A DNA stretch of 64,000 nt from Pseudomonadota bacterium (GCA_023440825.1 JAEXRL010000009.1:62001-126000); one strand, 5' to 3'; positions 26,653-36,229 are shown, numbered from the stretch's first letter. The notes: generated by a model not told the origin, from the sequence alone. Made by a program: numbers and translations.

Positions 26653-27635
26653 TTCGGCTCTATCCCTGCCTGAGTCGCGACACGTTTCCATAGCTCAATA
26701 TCTTTACGTTGAAATTCGCGTAGATTTTCAGCACCGGCCTGGCCGACTTCGGCTCCTTGGTTAGCGTAAAAATCTTGTGTTTCTTGCATATTTGCAATCG
26801 TGGAGAAGTGCTGGGCCAATTGATTCTGTATGTCTTTTGGTGTTTCAACAGGTGCCATGGCTGCCACCCAGGTGTAAGCGGTGAAATTGGGTAAACCAGC
26901 TTCTATCGCTGTAGGAACCTCTGGAAGTGTCGGACTTCGTGTTTCAGCAGCGATAGCAAGTGCCCTGATCTTTTCACCTTTGATGAGCGCTTGAGCGCTG
27001 GTTATTTCTACGAAAGACAGCTCCACCACATTCGAGGCTACGGCCGTGAGTGTTTCGTTACCTCCATTAAATGGAACGTGGAAAGTAGACACGTCGGCTG
27101 TTTGGTTAAACAGCTCGGCCATTAACTGATATCCCGCTGAGCCGCTACCATAATTGAGCTTGCCTGGGTTAGCGCGAGCGCTGCTAATGAAGTCTTGTAA
27201 TGTGTTGTGTTCTGAAGAGCTGGGCACGAGAGCCAGAGCAGGAGATCGCATTAACAAGGAAAGCGGGGCGAAGTCACTGACAGGGTCGTAAGGTAGGTCT
27301 TTCAATACAGCTGTGTTGACGGCTAATGTGGAATTACTACCAATAAAAATAGTATGTCCATCAGCAGGGGCGCTCAGAACTTGTCTTACTGCTACAAAAC
27401 CGTTGCCTCCAGGGCGGTTTTCAACAATGACCGGTTGTCCTGTGAGGTCTTGAAAGTGTTTTGCATAGTAGCGCGCGGTAATGTCAGTGCCACTACCAGG
27501 GCCAAAAGGTACGACAAATTTTATGGCTCTGGAAGGAAAGGACTGCGCTTGTGCGCTAGTTCCCAGTAAAGGCATCAGGCTCAACAGTGCCATGGCTAGG
27601 CTACGTGCCAGAGTACGTATTGGGGTTCGCATCAT
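26649..27635 (-). CDS. Bug/TctC-family periplasmic binding protein
   Basis: Periplasmic solute-binding protein of the TTT class, presumably binding the carboxylate that the rest of the operon degrades. Signal peptide ending near GTSAQA-QSFPS, then SRAIKFVVPFGPGSGTDIT and VIVENRPGGNGFVAVRQVL. An in-frame ATG exists at 27647, but GGAG located within it is correctly spaced for the ATG at 27635, giving 328 residues. First gene of the operon, divergent from a LysR regulator; no TTT membrane subunits adjoin. Confidence 0.88.
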   Translation of the reverse strand: MMRTPIRTLARSLAMALLSLMPLLGTSAQAQSFPSRAIKFVVPFGPGSGTDITARYYAKHFQDLTGQPVIVENRPGGNGFVAVRQVLSAPADGHTIFIGSNSTLAVNTAVLKDLPYDPVSDFAPLSLLMRSPALALVPSSSEHNTLQDFISSARANPGKLNYGSGSAGYQLMAELFNQTADVSTFHVPFNGGNETLTAVASNVVELSFVEITSAQALIKGEKIRALAIAAETRSPTLPEVPTAIEAGLPNFTAYTWVAAMAPVETPKDIQNQLAQHFSTIANMQETQDFYANQGAEVGQAGAENLREFQRKDIELWKRVATQAGIEPK

Positions 27636-27677
27636 ACTTGTCTCCATTTTTGTGTTTTGTACTATTTTTAGTGCTCT

Positions 27678-27712
27678 ATACAGCCTTGCTAGCTGTATCC
27701 GAAATACTGTAT
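27678..27712. promoter_or_regulatory. Candidate LysR operator in the divergent region
   Basis: ATACAG (27678-27683), nine bases, CTGTAT (27693-27698), followed by ATACTGTAT (27704-27712). The palindromic, repeated half-sites between the LysR gene and the catabolic operon it faces fit a LysR recognition plus activation site. Binding is not shown. Confidence 0.5.
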
Positions 27713-27774
27713 CGTTCTCGGTAGATTAGAGTCCAATATTAATTATTGTATTTTTGATAAAAAAGATTTATCAG

Positions 27775-28683
27775 ATGAGGCTTAAACAATTACAGCAGTT
27801 TGTAACTTTGGCGCAGACCACAAATTTTCATCGCGCGGCAGAGCTCTTGCATATCACGCAGCCAGCACTTTCTATATCTATACGTAATTTAGAGCGTGAT
27901 CTAGGTGCTGCTTTATTTGATAGGACATCAGTCGGGACGGTCCTGACCGACGCTGGTCAAGCCATGCTTATTCAGGCTCAACATACTCTTTTTCATGCCG
28001 AGCAGTGCCAGCAAATGGTCATCAATGTTCAGCAAGGGCTGGGGGGCTTATTGCGCGTTGGCTTTATTGGCTCGGCAACTTATGCCTTATTACCTAAGCT
28101 TGTGCCTTCGTTGCGTGCTCGTTTTCCTAAGTTAGAGCTCGAGCTTATAGAGGCAACGTCCTCTGAGGTGCTTCAAGGCGTTACGTCACGACAGCTAGAC
28201 ATTGGATTCTTGCGCTACCCGGTTTTAGACCCTTTGGCTTGTGATGTAACGCCGCTTGATCGAGACGCTTTTGTGTTGGCTGTGCCTGAGGGCTGTCGTT
28301 TAGCAGAGCAGGGGGACAGTATTGCCTTGTCGCTAGCTGCGGACCAGCCTTTTATTATGTATCACAGAGGTAAAGTCCCCAATCTGTCAGCGATGGCAAT
28401 GATGCGTTGTCAGGCATCAGGTTTTTTGCCACATATTGCTCAAGAAGCCTTGCAGGTGCAAACTATTATGAGTCTGGTGGCATCTGGTTTGGGTGTTGCG
28501 TTAATTGCCGGTATTGCACGCAATCACGTACAGCCAGGAGTGAAATGCCTCACCTTAAGTGATACGCCCAGTGGACAGAGCATTGGAATAGGCTTGGCTT
28601 TTTTGCGCTCACAACGAAGTTTATTAGTGGATAAGGTTGTGAATCATATTAAGGGTGAGCATGCGATAGAAGGCCGCATCTAG
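27775..28683 (+). CDS. LysR-family transcriptional regulator
   Basis: 302 residues from the ATG at 27775 (a TTG at 27754 is in frame but adds only a non-homologous lead). N-terminal winged HTH (MRLKQLQQFVTLAQTTNFHR, AAELLHITQPALSISIRNLE) and a periplasmic-binding-type effector domain from about residue 90. Divergently transcribed from the Bug-CoA-transferase-dehydrogenase operon, which it most likely controls. Confidence 0.9.
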   Translation: MRLKQLQQFVTLAQTTNFHRAAELLHITQPALSISIRNLERDLGAALFDRTSVGTVLTDAGQAMLIQAQHTLFHAEQCQQMVINVQQGLGGLLRVGFIGSATYALLPKLVPSLRARFPKLELELIEATSSEVLQGVTSRQLDIGFLRYPVLDPLACDVTPLDRDAFVLAVPEGCRLAEQGDSIALSLAADQPFIMYHRGKVPNLSAMAMMRCQASGFLPHIAQEALQVQTIMSLVASGLGVALIAGIARNHVQPGVKCLTLSDTPSGQSIGIGLAFLRSQRSLLVDKVVNHIKGEHAIEGRI

Positions 28684-28855
28684 TACATCAGATATACCAG
28701 AAGCGGGCTACTGCTATGGTTGTACGCGATTGGTGACGTACTTTTTTACAGCTGATTGCAAATCGTACGGTAGTCAGACACAGATTTGACGTAGGGTAGT
28801 GACATAGTCCACGCAGTATCACGTTGATGTTTTTCATATTAATCAGGAGACTGCC

Positions 28856-29014
28856 ATGCTGTATTACTCTATTTTATTTTTCATCGTGGCCATCGCTGCC
28901 GGCGTATTAGGTTTCGGTGGCATTGCAGCAGGTGCTGCGACCATCGCTAAGGTACTGTTTTTCATTTTCCTGGTACTGGCTTTGTTCACGTTATTGAAGG
29001 TGATTACGAAGTAG
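28856..29014 (+). CDS. DUF1328/YtjA-family small membrane protein
   Basis: 52 residues, preceded by AGGAG-type ribosome-binding site (CAGGAGACTGCC). Two hydrophobic spans (about 5-24 and 31-49) joined by a Gly/Ala-rich turn; the sequence LGFGGIAAGAATIAKVLFFI is characteristic of the UPF0391 family. The family is often stress-induced; molecular role unknown. Confidence 0.9.
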   Translation: MLYYSILFFIVAIAAGVLGFGGIAAGAATIAKVLFFIFLVLALFTLLKVITK

Positions 29015-29425
29015 TCAGTGATCAGCGAGTTTGAAGGCATCTTTAGGTACGCGAGCGTTTTAGGGTGGGGCGCTCGCGTAACAGCAGTGGCTTAATGGGC
29101 GGTGTGTAGGCTGCCGTTGATGGCTGATTGCTAGCTTCGTTAGACATAGTCGGTATAACAGTCGGGCGTACCAAGCCTTTGCAAGTGGCGCTTATCAAAA
29201 ATCTACAAAACAGTGGGCCACAGTCTATTTACAGGCGCTTAGCGCCGCCTTATATTCATGTCTGCGCATACAGATGTTCACTCATTGCGTGACTAGGCAA
29301 TGCAAGCACTGACGATGCGGCTTTATTGGTACTGGCATTATGGTGTCAGCCGTGTTTGGGATGACTCGTCTTGCTGCACCTATCTGTTCTGTTGAGTTCT
29401 AGCGACAGCTTTGCTGCCCAGCCCT
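29015..29425. other. Intergenic region before the kinase cluster
   Basis: No convincing gene. Three inverted repeats are visible: TACGCGAGCG/CGCTCGCGTA (29048-29057 and 29071-29080), GGCGC-TTA-GCGCC (29234-29246), and CATTGC/GCAATG (29283-29288 and 29297-29302). None is followed by a U-run. The region presumably carries the promoter of the hybrid-kinase cluster, but no clear -35/-10 pair stands out. Confidence 0.5.
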
Positions 29426-32400
29426 ATGCCTAATCAGCCCTTTAAAAAAATCGTCCGCTCGTTTCAGTGGCTACATATAGTCAGTATTGGCGGCTTGTCA
29501 TTGGCGTTATTACTGGCCGTTGCTTTGTATTGGGGTGGGCAACGTATTGTGCAGCAAGAAAGCGAGAAAGTGCGCTTGAGCTTTATGTCGTTGACCACGT
29601 TCTTGGATTCCCAGGAGCGGTTTCTTGAGCATTTGCAGGCCTTAAGCTCTGTACCACAGCCGATGCCAGGGCTGATGCAGGCATACAGCGTGGAGGCTGC
29701 GCCGGCTGTAGCCGACAGTTATGCCCTGTATAAGGTACGTCTTAGTCCTTTAGGGACACCCTTTACCATATCTTGCAAACTGCCTGACGCTGCCTGCACT
29801 CAGGTTGATTTTACTGAAAATATCTCGCCCTCTTTGTACACGCTAGGGCATTATCTTGTAGACGCTTATACCGAGCACTGGTCTCGATCTTATTTTCCGG
29901 GTGCGCGCACGATATTGCTGGACACTCGCAGCCCTTTGTCTTTAGTCATCCCCGCCTTGGATGTTTCCACGCTACAGGGGCAGTTGTACGTTGAGAGTGG
30001 TGTGAGCATGATGCAGGAAATACGCGCGCAGCTCTTGCAACAGGATGAGTGGACTCAGGTAGATAAAGGAGTGCAATGGAGGCCGGTTAAGGCCAGCGAC
30101 ACAGCGTTAGCGGCTGTGGTGAAGTTGGATACGCAGTTTATGCCACATTCCCATGGTCACCACTTTGCAACAAGTGATGATCTTTATGTTGTGAGCCTAT
30201 CGACCATAGACCGAACCCAAGTTTTTCAAAGTGTGCTGGGTACCGCGGTGTATGACCAGTTTTGGTTAAGCCGTGAGCAAACCGGACGTTTACTGGGGCA
30301 AGGGGATATTCCCGGGTCAGGCAAACCAGGCGTGAGTATGGGCACCAAAGGTTTGGTGCTGACCTTAGAGAGCCAGAGTAAGAAGTGGATAGGTGTATTT
30401 CGTGTTTCTTATGCCACCTTGATGCAGGCTAATTTGTGGCTTCCGGGCACAGCCTTAAGCTTGTTGCTGATGTTTTTGGCCGCTGTTTGGGCGTATGTGC
30501 GTTGGTATAGCAATAAGGTATTACTGCCTGCGGAAACGGCACAGCAAGCTTTGGTGGAAAGTGAACTGTTTAACCGAACCGTCTTGGACACTGCACCGGT
30601 GGCACTGTGTGTGTTTACCCTAGCCGAGGGCAAAGTGGTGTTTTCAAACTCCCTGGCAAGGCAATGGCTGGCGTTAAGCGATGAGCTGGGAACCATACCT
30701 GCTGCACTATTGAGTGCGATCAGTGTGGAGGGAGATACGAATATCAAGGAAAACAGCCTTGAGATTCAAGGGCACTTTTTGCAGGTGGTGTATGCCTTCA
30801 CTAAGTATAAAAAACAGCCTGTTGTGTTATGCGCACTCACCGATATTAGCGAGCGTATTGAGTATGAAGCAGCGCTTTCTCGGGCCAAATCGGAGGCTGA
30901 TAATGCGAACGCCGCCAAAACCCGTTTTTTGGCCGCTGTAAGCCATGAGGTGCGTACACCTTTATACGGTATTTTAGCTACGCTCGAGCTGATGCTGCTA
31001 AGCCCCTTAAGGGAAGGGCAACTGGCTCATTTAATGCGCTTGCAGCAGTCATCGAATGCTCTGATGCAATTAATCAGCGATATTTTGGATGTAACCAAAA
31101 TAGAAGCGAATCAATTGGTGCTCGTGGAGCAAGCCTTTAATCCCGCCGCCTTGCTTTATGCTTGTGTGGACCATTATACGGATGCCGCGGCAAGGAAACA
31201 TTTGCTTTTGTTTGCGGTAGCACCTACGGATACGCCTGCCATCGTATTGGGCGATGCGGATCGTATTCGACAGATTTTGAATAATTTTATTAGTAACGCC
31301 ATCAAGTTTACCCAGTCTGGCCAAGTTATCGTGCGTCTACGCAATCAAGTGCTAGCTGATGGTAGGGTGACATTAAGTTTTCAGGTAAGTGATACGGGGA
31401 TAGGTATTCCTGCTGATGCGCAGGCTCAATTATTCAAGCCTTTCTATCAGGTTGAAAATAGTGGCTTAATGGCACAGGGAACAGGGTTGGGCTTAAATAT
31501 TTGCGCCAATCTTGCCGCCTTAATGAAGGGGGACATCTACGTAACCAGCGAGCCCGGCCTGGGCAGTAGTTTTACCTTGGAGCTAAGTGTGCCGTTGGGA
31601 TCATCCGGCTCCGAGCCGCTTCCTTCGCTGACGGGAGTGCAAATCGTGTTGCGTAGTCCGCACGCTGAGCTCAGCCATAGCCTAGGTCAGTGGTTACAGT
31701 TATGGGGGGCGAGAGCGACAGTCTGGGATAACGACACAGATATGCCCATGACAGATTTGTCCGCAGTGTTTGTTGATGTGCTGGCTGAAGAGTACAGTAT
31801 TCCCTCTGGGTGGCAGGGACGCTACCTGAGGGCGGGTGGTCAGTCCAAAGGGCAGGTCATTGGCTCGTATAGTCCGTTTGCTATTGCGGCTGGAGTTTTA
31901 AGCCAGACTACTGATGCCTATTCAGATCAGCGCCTGCTTGCGGCCTCGATAAATGCCTTGAGTCCCTTGCATCTACACGTGCTGGTTGCGGAAGATAATC
32001 CGATTAATCAAGCCACGCTGCGTGATCAGTTAGAGCAGCTAGCATGTACCGCGCGTATCGTGGATGATGGGCGCGAGGCCTTAAATTATTGGCAGTCTGA
32101 GCGCTTTGATGCAGTATTAACAGATGTAAATATGCCCAATATGAATGGGTATGAGCTAACGCAAGCGATTCGTCAAAGTGATACGACTATCCCGATTCTG
32201 GGGGTGACCGCGAATGCGACCCGGCACGAAGAACAGCGTTGTAAAGCGGCGGGCATGTCAGCCTGGTTAGTAAAACCTATGAGCCTGGAAGTTTTGCACT
32301 CTCACCTTAAGCACTGGTGCCATGTTAGCCAGAACAAAACCTTGCCACCTGTCATACAGAACGTGGGCAACAATCAAGAAGATAGCGCGTCGAGTTTGGG

Positions 32401-32719
32401 CTCACAAGCTTGGTATACTCAGGCCGTGGAAGAACTGCAACTTGTGCCGGATCGACATAGGCAACTGTACAAAGATTCTATGTGGGCCGATGCACAGGCC
32501 TTACTCAGCGCTGCCGAACAGCTTGATACGCTTGCGTTGCGGCGCGGATTGCATCGTTTGCTAGGAGCATTACTGGCTATGCAGCAAAAAACGTTTGCGC
32601 ATCAGGTGCAGTTGGCGCAAGCGGCTGTACAAGACGGAGACATCGTGCTCGCCGCCGAAAAAGTAGCAGGCTTGGCGCAAGATTTGCAGCACATGATCTC
32701 TACGCACTTACCTGCTTAA
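29426..32719 (+). CDS. RcsC-like hybrid sensor histidine kinase with Hpt domain
   Basis: 1097 residues from the ATG at 29426 (a TTG at 29411 is also in frame). Order: span at about 17-39; periplasmic sensor region of about 295 residues with no recognised domain; span at about 337-358; PAS-like segment (about 380-475); HisKA with SHEVRTPLYG (His507); HATPase with IRQILNNFISNAIKF, DTGIGIP and GTGLGL; an RcsC ABL-like segment; receiver with Asp900 in LTDVNMP and Lys950; C-terminal Hpt-like domain with His1043 in LHRLLGALLAM. All phosphorelay residues are present, so H-D-H-D relay is expected. Heads a four-gene signalling cluster; closest known architectures are RcsC/RcsD and Pseudomonas RocS. 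Confidence 0.9.
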   Translation: MPNQPFKKIVRSFQWLHIVSIGGLSLALLLAVALYWGGQRIVQQESEKVRLSFMSLTTFLDSQERFLEHLQALSSVPQPMPGLMQAYSVEAAPAVADSYALYKVRLSPLGTPFTISCKLPDAACTQVDFTENISPSLYTLGHYLVDAYTEHWSRSYFPGARTILLDTRSPLSLVIPALDVSTLQGQLYVESGVSMMQEIRAQLLQQDEWTQVDKGVQWRPVKASDTALAAVVKLDTQFMPHSHGHHFATSDDLYVVSLSTIDRTQVFQSVLGTAVYDQFWLSREQTGRLLGQGDIPGSGKPGVSMGTKGLVLTLESQSKKWIGVFRVSYATLMQANLWLPGTALSLLLMFLAAVWAYVRWYSNKVLLPAETAQQALVESELFNRTVLDTAPVALCVFTLAEGKVVFSNSLARQWLALSDELGTIPAALLSAISVEGDTNIKENSLEIQGHFLQVVYAFTKYKKQPVVLCALTDISERIEYEAALSRAKSEADNANAAKTRFLAAVSHEVRTPLYGILATLELMLLSPLREGQLAHLMRLQQSSNALMQLISDILDVTKIEANQLVLVEQAFNPAALLYACVDHYTDAAARKHLLLFAVAPTDTPAIVLGDADRIRQILNNFISNAIKFTQSGQVIVRLRNQVLADGRVTLSFQVSDTGIGIPADAQAQLFKPFYQVENSGLMAQGTGLGLNICANLAALMKGDIYVTSEPGLGSSFTLELSVPLGSSGSEPLPSLTGVQIVLRSPHAELSHSLGQWLQLWGARATVWDNDTDMPMTDLSAVFVDVLAEEYSIPSGWQGRYLRAGGQSKGQVIGSYSPFAIAAGVLSQTTDAYSDQRLLAASINALSPLHLHVLVAEDNPINQATLRDQLEQLACTARIVDDGREALNYWQSERFDAVLTDVNMPNMNGYELTQAIRQSDTTIPILGVTANATRHEEQRCKAAGMSAWLVKPMSLEVLHSHLKHWCHVSQNKTLPPVIQNVGNNQEDSASSLGSQAWYTQAVEELQLVPDRHRQLYKDSMWADAQALLSAAEQLDTLALRRGLHRLLGALLAMQQKTFAHQVQLAQAAVQDGDIVLAAEKVAGLAQDLQHMISTHLPA

Positions 32720-32748
32720 GTCCCTATGATTGTTACCAAGGCTATTAC

Positions 32749-33390
32749 ATGAATCGATTACGCTTGGTTGTTGCTGATGACCATCCTCTGGTTTTGGCTG
32801 GACTGCGCGATTTTTTGCTCGGTGATATTAGTGTCGATGTTTTAGCTATGGCTTCCTCATCCACCGAGCTTGTGGATGCGATTGTGGCGCACCAGCCCGA
32901 TGTAGCAATTACCGACTTTTCCATGCCCGATGACCCAACGTATGGTGACGGCCTGAATTTCATTAGTTACTTATTGCGCCGTTTTCCAGACGTCAAAATC
33001 TTGGTGGTTACCATGTTGTCTAACCCTGTGGTGCTGCAGTCTTTGTATAAAGCAGGAGTTAGTGGCGTGGTGCTAAAGTCTGAGGACATGAGCAAGTTGG
33101 GCCTGGCCTTGAGTACGGTGAGGACGGGACGCATTTATAAAGGTGATCTGCCGATTGTCCCGAGCGTGTCTGAGAGTCTGGAGGATGATCTTTTACAGCA
33201 GTTATCGCCACGTGAGCTCGAAGTTGTACGACACTTTATCGAAGGAAAGTCCTTGAAAAGTGTAAGTGAAGCACTGAATCGCAGCATAAAAACAGTGAGT
33301 AATCAAAAGCGATCGGCCATGCGCAAACTTAATGCAAAAAATGATCAGGATTTAATTTCCTACTGTATTCGCGCCAATTTGTTCCAATAA
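32749..33390 (+). CDS. RcsB-like response regulator (receiver plus LuxR HTH)
   Basis: 213 residues. Receiver with acidic pair ADD (9-11), phospho-acceptor Asp56 in AITDFSMPDDPTYGDGL and Lys110; the insertion after SMP and the TMLSNPVVL segment are specific features of the RcsB/RocA branch. C-terminal LuxR-type HTH from about 150 (LSPRELEVVRHFIEGKSL, then NRSIKTVSNQKRSAMRKL). Probable phospho-target of the flanking hybrid kinases through the Hpt of the upstream kinase. 29 bases after the first kinase gene. Confidence 0.92.
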   Translation: MNRLRLVVADDHPLVLAGLRDFLLGDISVDVLAMASSSTELVDAIVAHQPDVAITDFSMPDDPTYGDGLNFISYLLRRFPDVKILVVTMLSNPVVLQSLYKAGVSGVVLKSEDMSKLGLALSTVRTGRIYKGDLPIVPSVSESLEDDLLQQLSPRELEVVRHFIEGKSLKSVSEALNRSIKTVSNQKRSAMRKLNAKNDQDLISYCIRANLFQ

Positions 33391-33483
33391 AAATATTGCC
33401 TTCCATTTAAGATTGTTCTGACAGATAGAAAGTCAGTGAGCACCTAGAATTAAGGTTCCAGACACCTTTTCTTGTGCTTTGCT

Positions 33484-36216
33484 ATGGTATTCAAACCTAC
33501 TTTTAAAGTCGCACAATACTTGCTTTATAGCTTGGCAGTAGCGCTAGTAGTGTGCATAGCGGGGGCAGGCTGTTTGTATCTTTATAATGCGTACACTCAG
33601 CAGGCTTCGGATCTTCGTCGTGGCATGAATGATGCTGCCTATCAGGCGCAAATTTTCTTTGATCAACGCGAGATGTATTTGCGTGCTGCGGCGGCGTCGG
33701 TATACCGCATGCCGTCAGGCGAGCAGTGCACCGGAGGTCTTGCGTATTCGGCGCCTATTCAAGATGCGTCGGGGCAAGCTTGGTGTCTGTCGATGAGCGA
33801 CGCTGAGCAAGATATCTTAAACATTTATCACGCTCAGCTTGTTCTGGTGTACCCGCAAGAGGCGAGGGCCAGCTATTTTGGTGAACAAAGGCACCTTGAC
33901 CTTGTGACGCAAGGGTTCTTGCTCAATCAGGCTAAGCTGGCAGCCGCGTCGTTGCGGCAGCAAAAGTTAGCGCCCGTTTATTGGCGTTATGCTTTGGGGG
34001 TACAGCCACGCCTTTTTATGTTGACGCCAGTTTGGGCTGATCAGCCCGAACAAGCCTGGCTTGCCTTGGAAGTCAATGGCGTAGCGGGATTCTTGCCCGC
34101 ACCGGATGAGAGTCTGCAGCATCCCAACCATTTATTGTTGACCTCAGACTTGCAGGTGATTGAAAGAAATGGGGTTTTACGCTCAGATCTGCAGCTTAAC
34201 GTGTCAGAGCTGCTGGCCAGTCAAAAGAGGGACAGATACCAGCTTACGTGGGACAAACACTGGCCCCGCTATTTGTATTTGCAAAAAACACTGGGCGAAG
34301 ACGGCTGGAGCATGGTGTTTTATGTGCGCATTAAGGATATTGTGCACAATCAGTTGCTGCCCTTATTCGTCACATTACTGAGTGTGCTAGTAGGCTGGCT
34401 GATGGTCTTGGCGGTAGTCTGGCAGATTCGCAAACGCTTATTATTGCCTGCTGCGCAGCAAGTGCAAGCCTTACATGAAACCGAACAACTGACGCGGACC
34501 ATTATTGATATGGCGCCCATAGGTCTGTGCTTATTGGAAGAGGATGGCCAGGTATTGTTTGGTAATCATCTGGCAAGGGCTTGGTTGCAGGAAGAGGATC
34601 AGGCGTTTGTGCAAACCTTGTTACAGCGTGGCGCAGCTTCGGTGTTGCGACAGCGTCAAGCAGGTACTAGTGTGCAGGTGACATTACGGACAGCACCTTA
34701 TCGTGACAGACAGATAGTGGTGTGCTCGGTCATCGATGTGAGTGGGTTCACGGCTATCGAGCGTTCCTTAACCGCCGCCAAACAAGATGCTGACGAGGCG
34801 AATAGGGCGAAATCTGAGTTTTTGGCTACGATGAGCCACGAGATACGTACTCCTTTATTTGGCATTATGGGCACCATGGAGCTATTGGGGCTGACTAATT
34901 TGGATCAGCGTCAAAGTCAGTATCTGGCGACGGCAAGGCAATCGTCGGACATGCTTTTACGGACTATCAACGAGGTCTTGACCGTATCACGTCTGGATGC
35001 GGGCAAAGCACCTGTGGAAAGCCTTGAGTTCTGCCCTGTTAGTCTGATGCACAGTGTCTTGTCCACGTATACAGATAGCGCCAGACTAAAAAATATACTG
35101 TTGTACGCGGTGGCCGAGACAAACATACCCTTGACCGTGTATGGCGATGAGCTACGTATCCGGCAAATATTAAATAATTTGATCAGCAACTCGCTAAAGT
35201 TTACGGTTGCTGGGCAAATTGTACTGCGCCTGAGCTGTGCCCCCAGTGTGGATGAGGATACGGTGCAACTGCGCTTCCAAGTGGCCGATACTGGGGTGGG
35301 CATGAGCCCTAGCACCCAAGAAAAAATATTTATGGCCTGGCAAACTACTGAGCATAGCCGCTTACCCAATAGCAGTGGCTTAGGGCTGTTTATCTGTAAA
35401 AGCCTGAGCGAGCTGATGGGTGGGAGCCTGACGGTCACCAGTGGAGTGGGTTTGGGCACCAGTGTGAATCTTGCGCTGGATGTGAGGGCAGATCTTTCCA
35501 AGCGATGTCCGCTTCTGGCGCCTCAGCGGGTTTTCGTGTGTGGTGCCATTAAAGAGCTGGTATTGAACACCTGCTCCTGGCTACAAAGCTGGGGCTTACA
35601 AGCCACACCTTTTGAACCGGGGGATGAACGTTTTGCGCAAATGGCCATTTTGTTGCATACCTGGCCAGCAGCGGCTCAGATACCTGACTGGAACGGTAAG
35701 GTGATCCAGTTAGAGCCACCTGGATATGTAACGCAGTCCAGAGATAGGGGACAGCAAAGCTGTGTGCATGCCTTTGACCTGCAGCAGTTGTACGAAGCCT
35801 TTAAAAGCGTTCCAGCCAAAGAGGAGCCGGCGTCTACACCACAGACGCTAGACACCTTGCCCAAACGATACCGCGTGTTGGTAGTGGACGATAATGCGAT
35901 CAACCGGGAGGTGTTGGCCGAGCAGCTTCAGCATTTAGGGTGCGAGGTGGTTTTGGCGCAGGATGCCTTGCAGGCCCTGAGTCGTTTGCAGGAATTATCC
36001 TTTGATGTGTTACTGACTGATATTAATATGCCGTTTATAAATGGTATCGACTTAGTCCGGCAAATGCGCCAGCAAGGATGTACTATACCGGTATACGGAG
36101 TGACCGCAGCGGCGGCCAATTACACCGTTGAGCAAGCGTTGGACGCTGGTATGCTGGATGTGCTGCCACGGCCCTTATCCATGTCCGTATTAAGTGATGT
36201 GTTACGGCGTCTTTGA
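33484..36216 (+). CDS. RcsC-like hybrid sensor histidine kinase without Hpt
   Basis: 910 residues from the ATG at 33484. Same plan as the upstream kinase: span at about 13-36, periplasmic region of about 260 residues with two cysteine pairs, span at about 292-314, PAS-like segment, HisKA with SHEIRTPLFG (His452), HATPase with IRQILNNLISNSLKF, DTGVGM and SSGLGL, ABL-like segment, receiver with Asp846 in LTDINMP. Unlike its neighbour it stops at the receiver, with no Hpt, and the conserved receiver lysine is Arg896 (VLPRPLS). Sequence parallels throughout (NRT/TRT..D.APV..C, LLPA..AQQ) show the two kinases are paralogues, probably an old duplication with sensor divergence. Confidence 0.9.
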   Translation: MVFKPTFKVAQYLLYSLAVALVVCIAGAGCLYLYNAYTQQASDLRRGMNDAAYQAQIFFDQREMYLRAAAASVYRMPSGEQCTGGLAYSAPIQDASGQAWCLSMSDAEQDILNIYHAQLVLVYPQEARASYFGEQRHLDLVTQGFLLNQAKLAAASLRQQKLAPVYWRYALGVQPRLFMLTPVWADQPEQAWLALEVNGVAGFLPAPDESLQHPNHLLLTSDLQVIERNGVLRSDLQLNVSELLASQKRDRYQLTWDKHWPRYLYLQKTLGEDGWSMVFYVRIKDIVHNQLLPLFVTLLSVLVGWLMVLAVVWQIRKRLLLPAAQQVQALHETEQLTRTIIDMAPIGLCLLEEDGQVLFGNHLARAWLQEEDQAFVQTLLQRGAASVLRQRQAGTSVQVTLRTAPYRDRQIVVCSVIDVSGFTAIERSLTAAKQDADEANRAKSEFLATMSHEIRTPLFGIMGTMELLGLTNLDQRQSQYLATARQSSDMLLRTINEVLTVSRLDAGKAPVESLEFCPVSLMHSVLSTYTDSARLKNILLYAVAETNIPLTVYGDELRIRQILNNLISNSLKFTVAGQIVLRLSCAPSVDEDTVQLRFQVADTGVGMSPSTQEKIFMAWQTTEHSRLPNSSGLGLFICKSLSELMGGSLTVTSGVGLGTSVNLALDVRADLSKRCPLLAPQRVFVCGAIKELVLNTCSWLQSWGLQATPFEPGDERFAQMAILLHTWPAAAQIPDWNGKVIQLEPPGYVTQSRDRGQQSCVHAFDLQQLYEAFKSVPAKEEPASTPQTLDTLPKRYRVLVVDDNAINREVLAEQLQHLGCEVVLAQDALQALSRLQELSFDVLLTDINMPFINGIDLVRQMRQQGCTIPVYGVTAAAANYTVEQALDAGMLDVLPRPLSMSVLSDVLRRL

Positions 36217-36229
36217 GAGCTAGCCTTAA

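Noticed and set aside
29048..29080. Inverted repeat as terminator of the DUF1328 gene
   Set aside because: Good 10-base stem but no U-run on either side, so only recorded as a repeat.
29426..36216. Kinase pair as a BvgS orthologue
   Set aside because: There are no N-terminal Venus-flytrap domains, and the regulator is of the RcsB branch, so RcsC/RocS is the better comparison.
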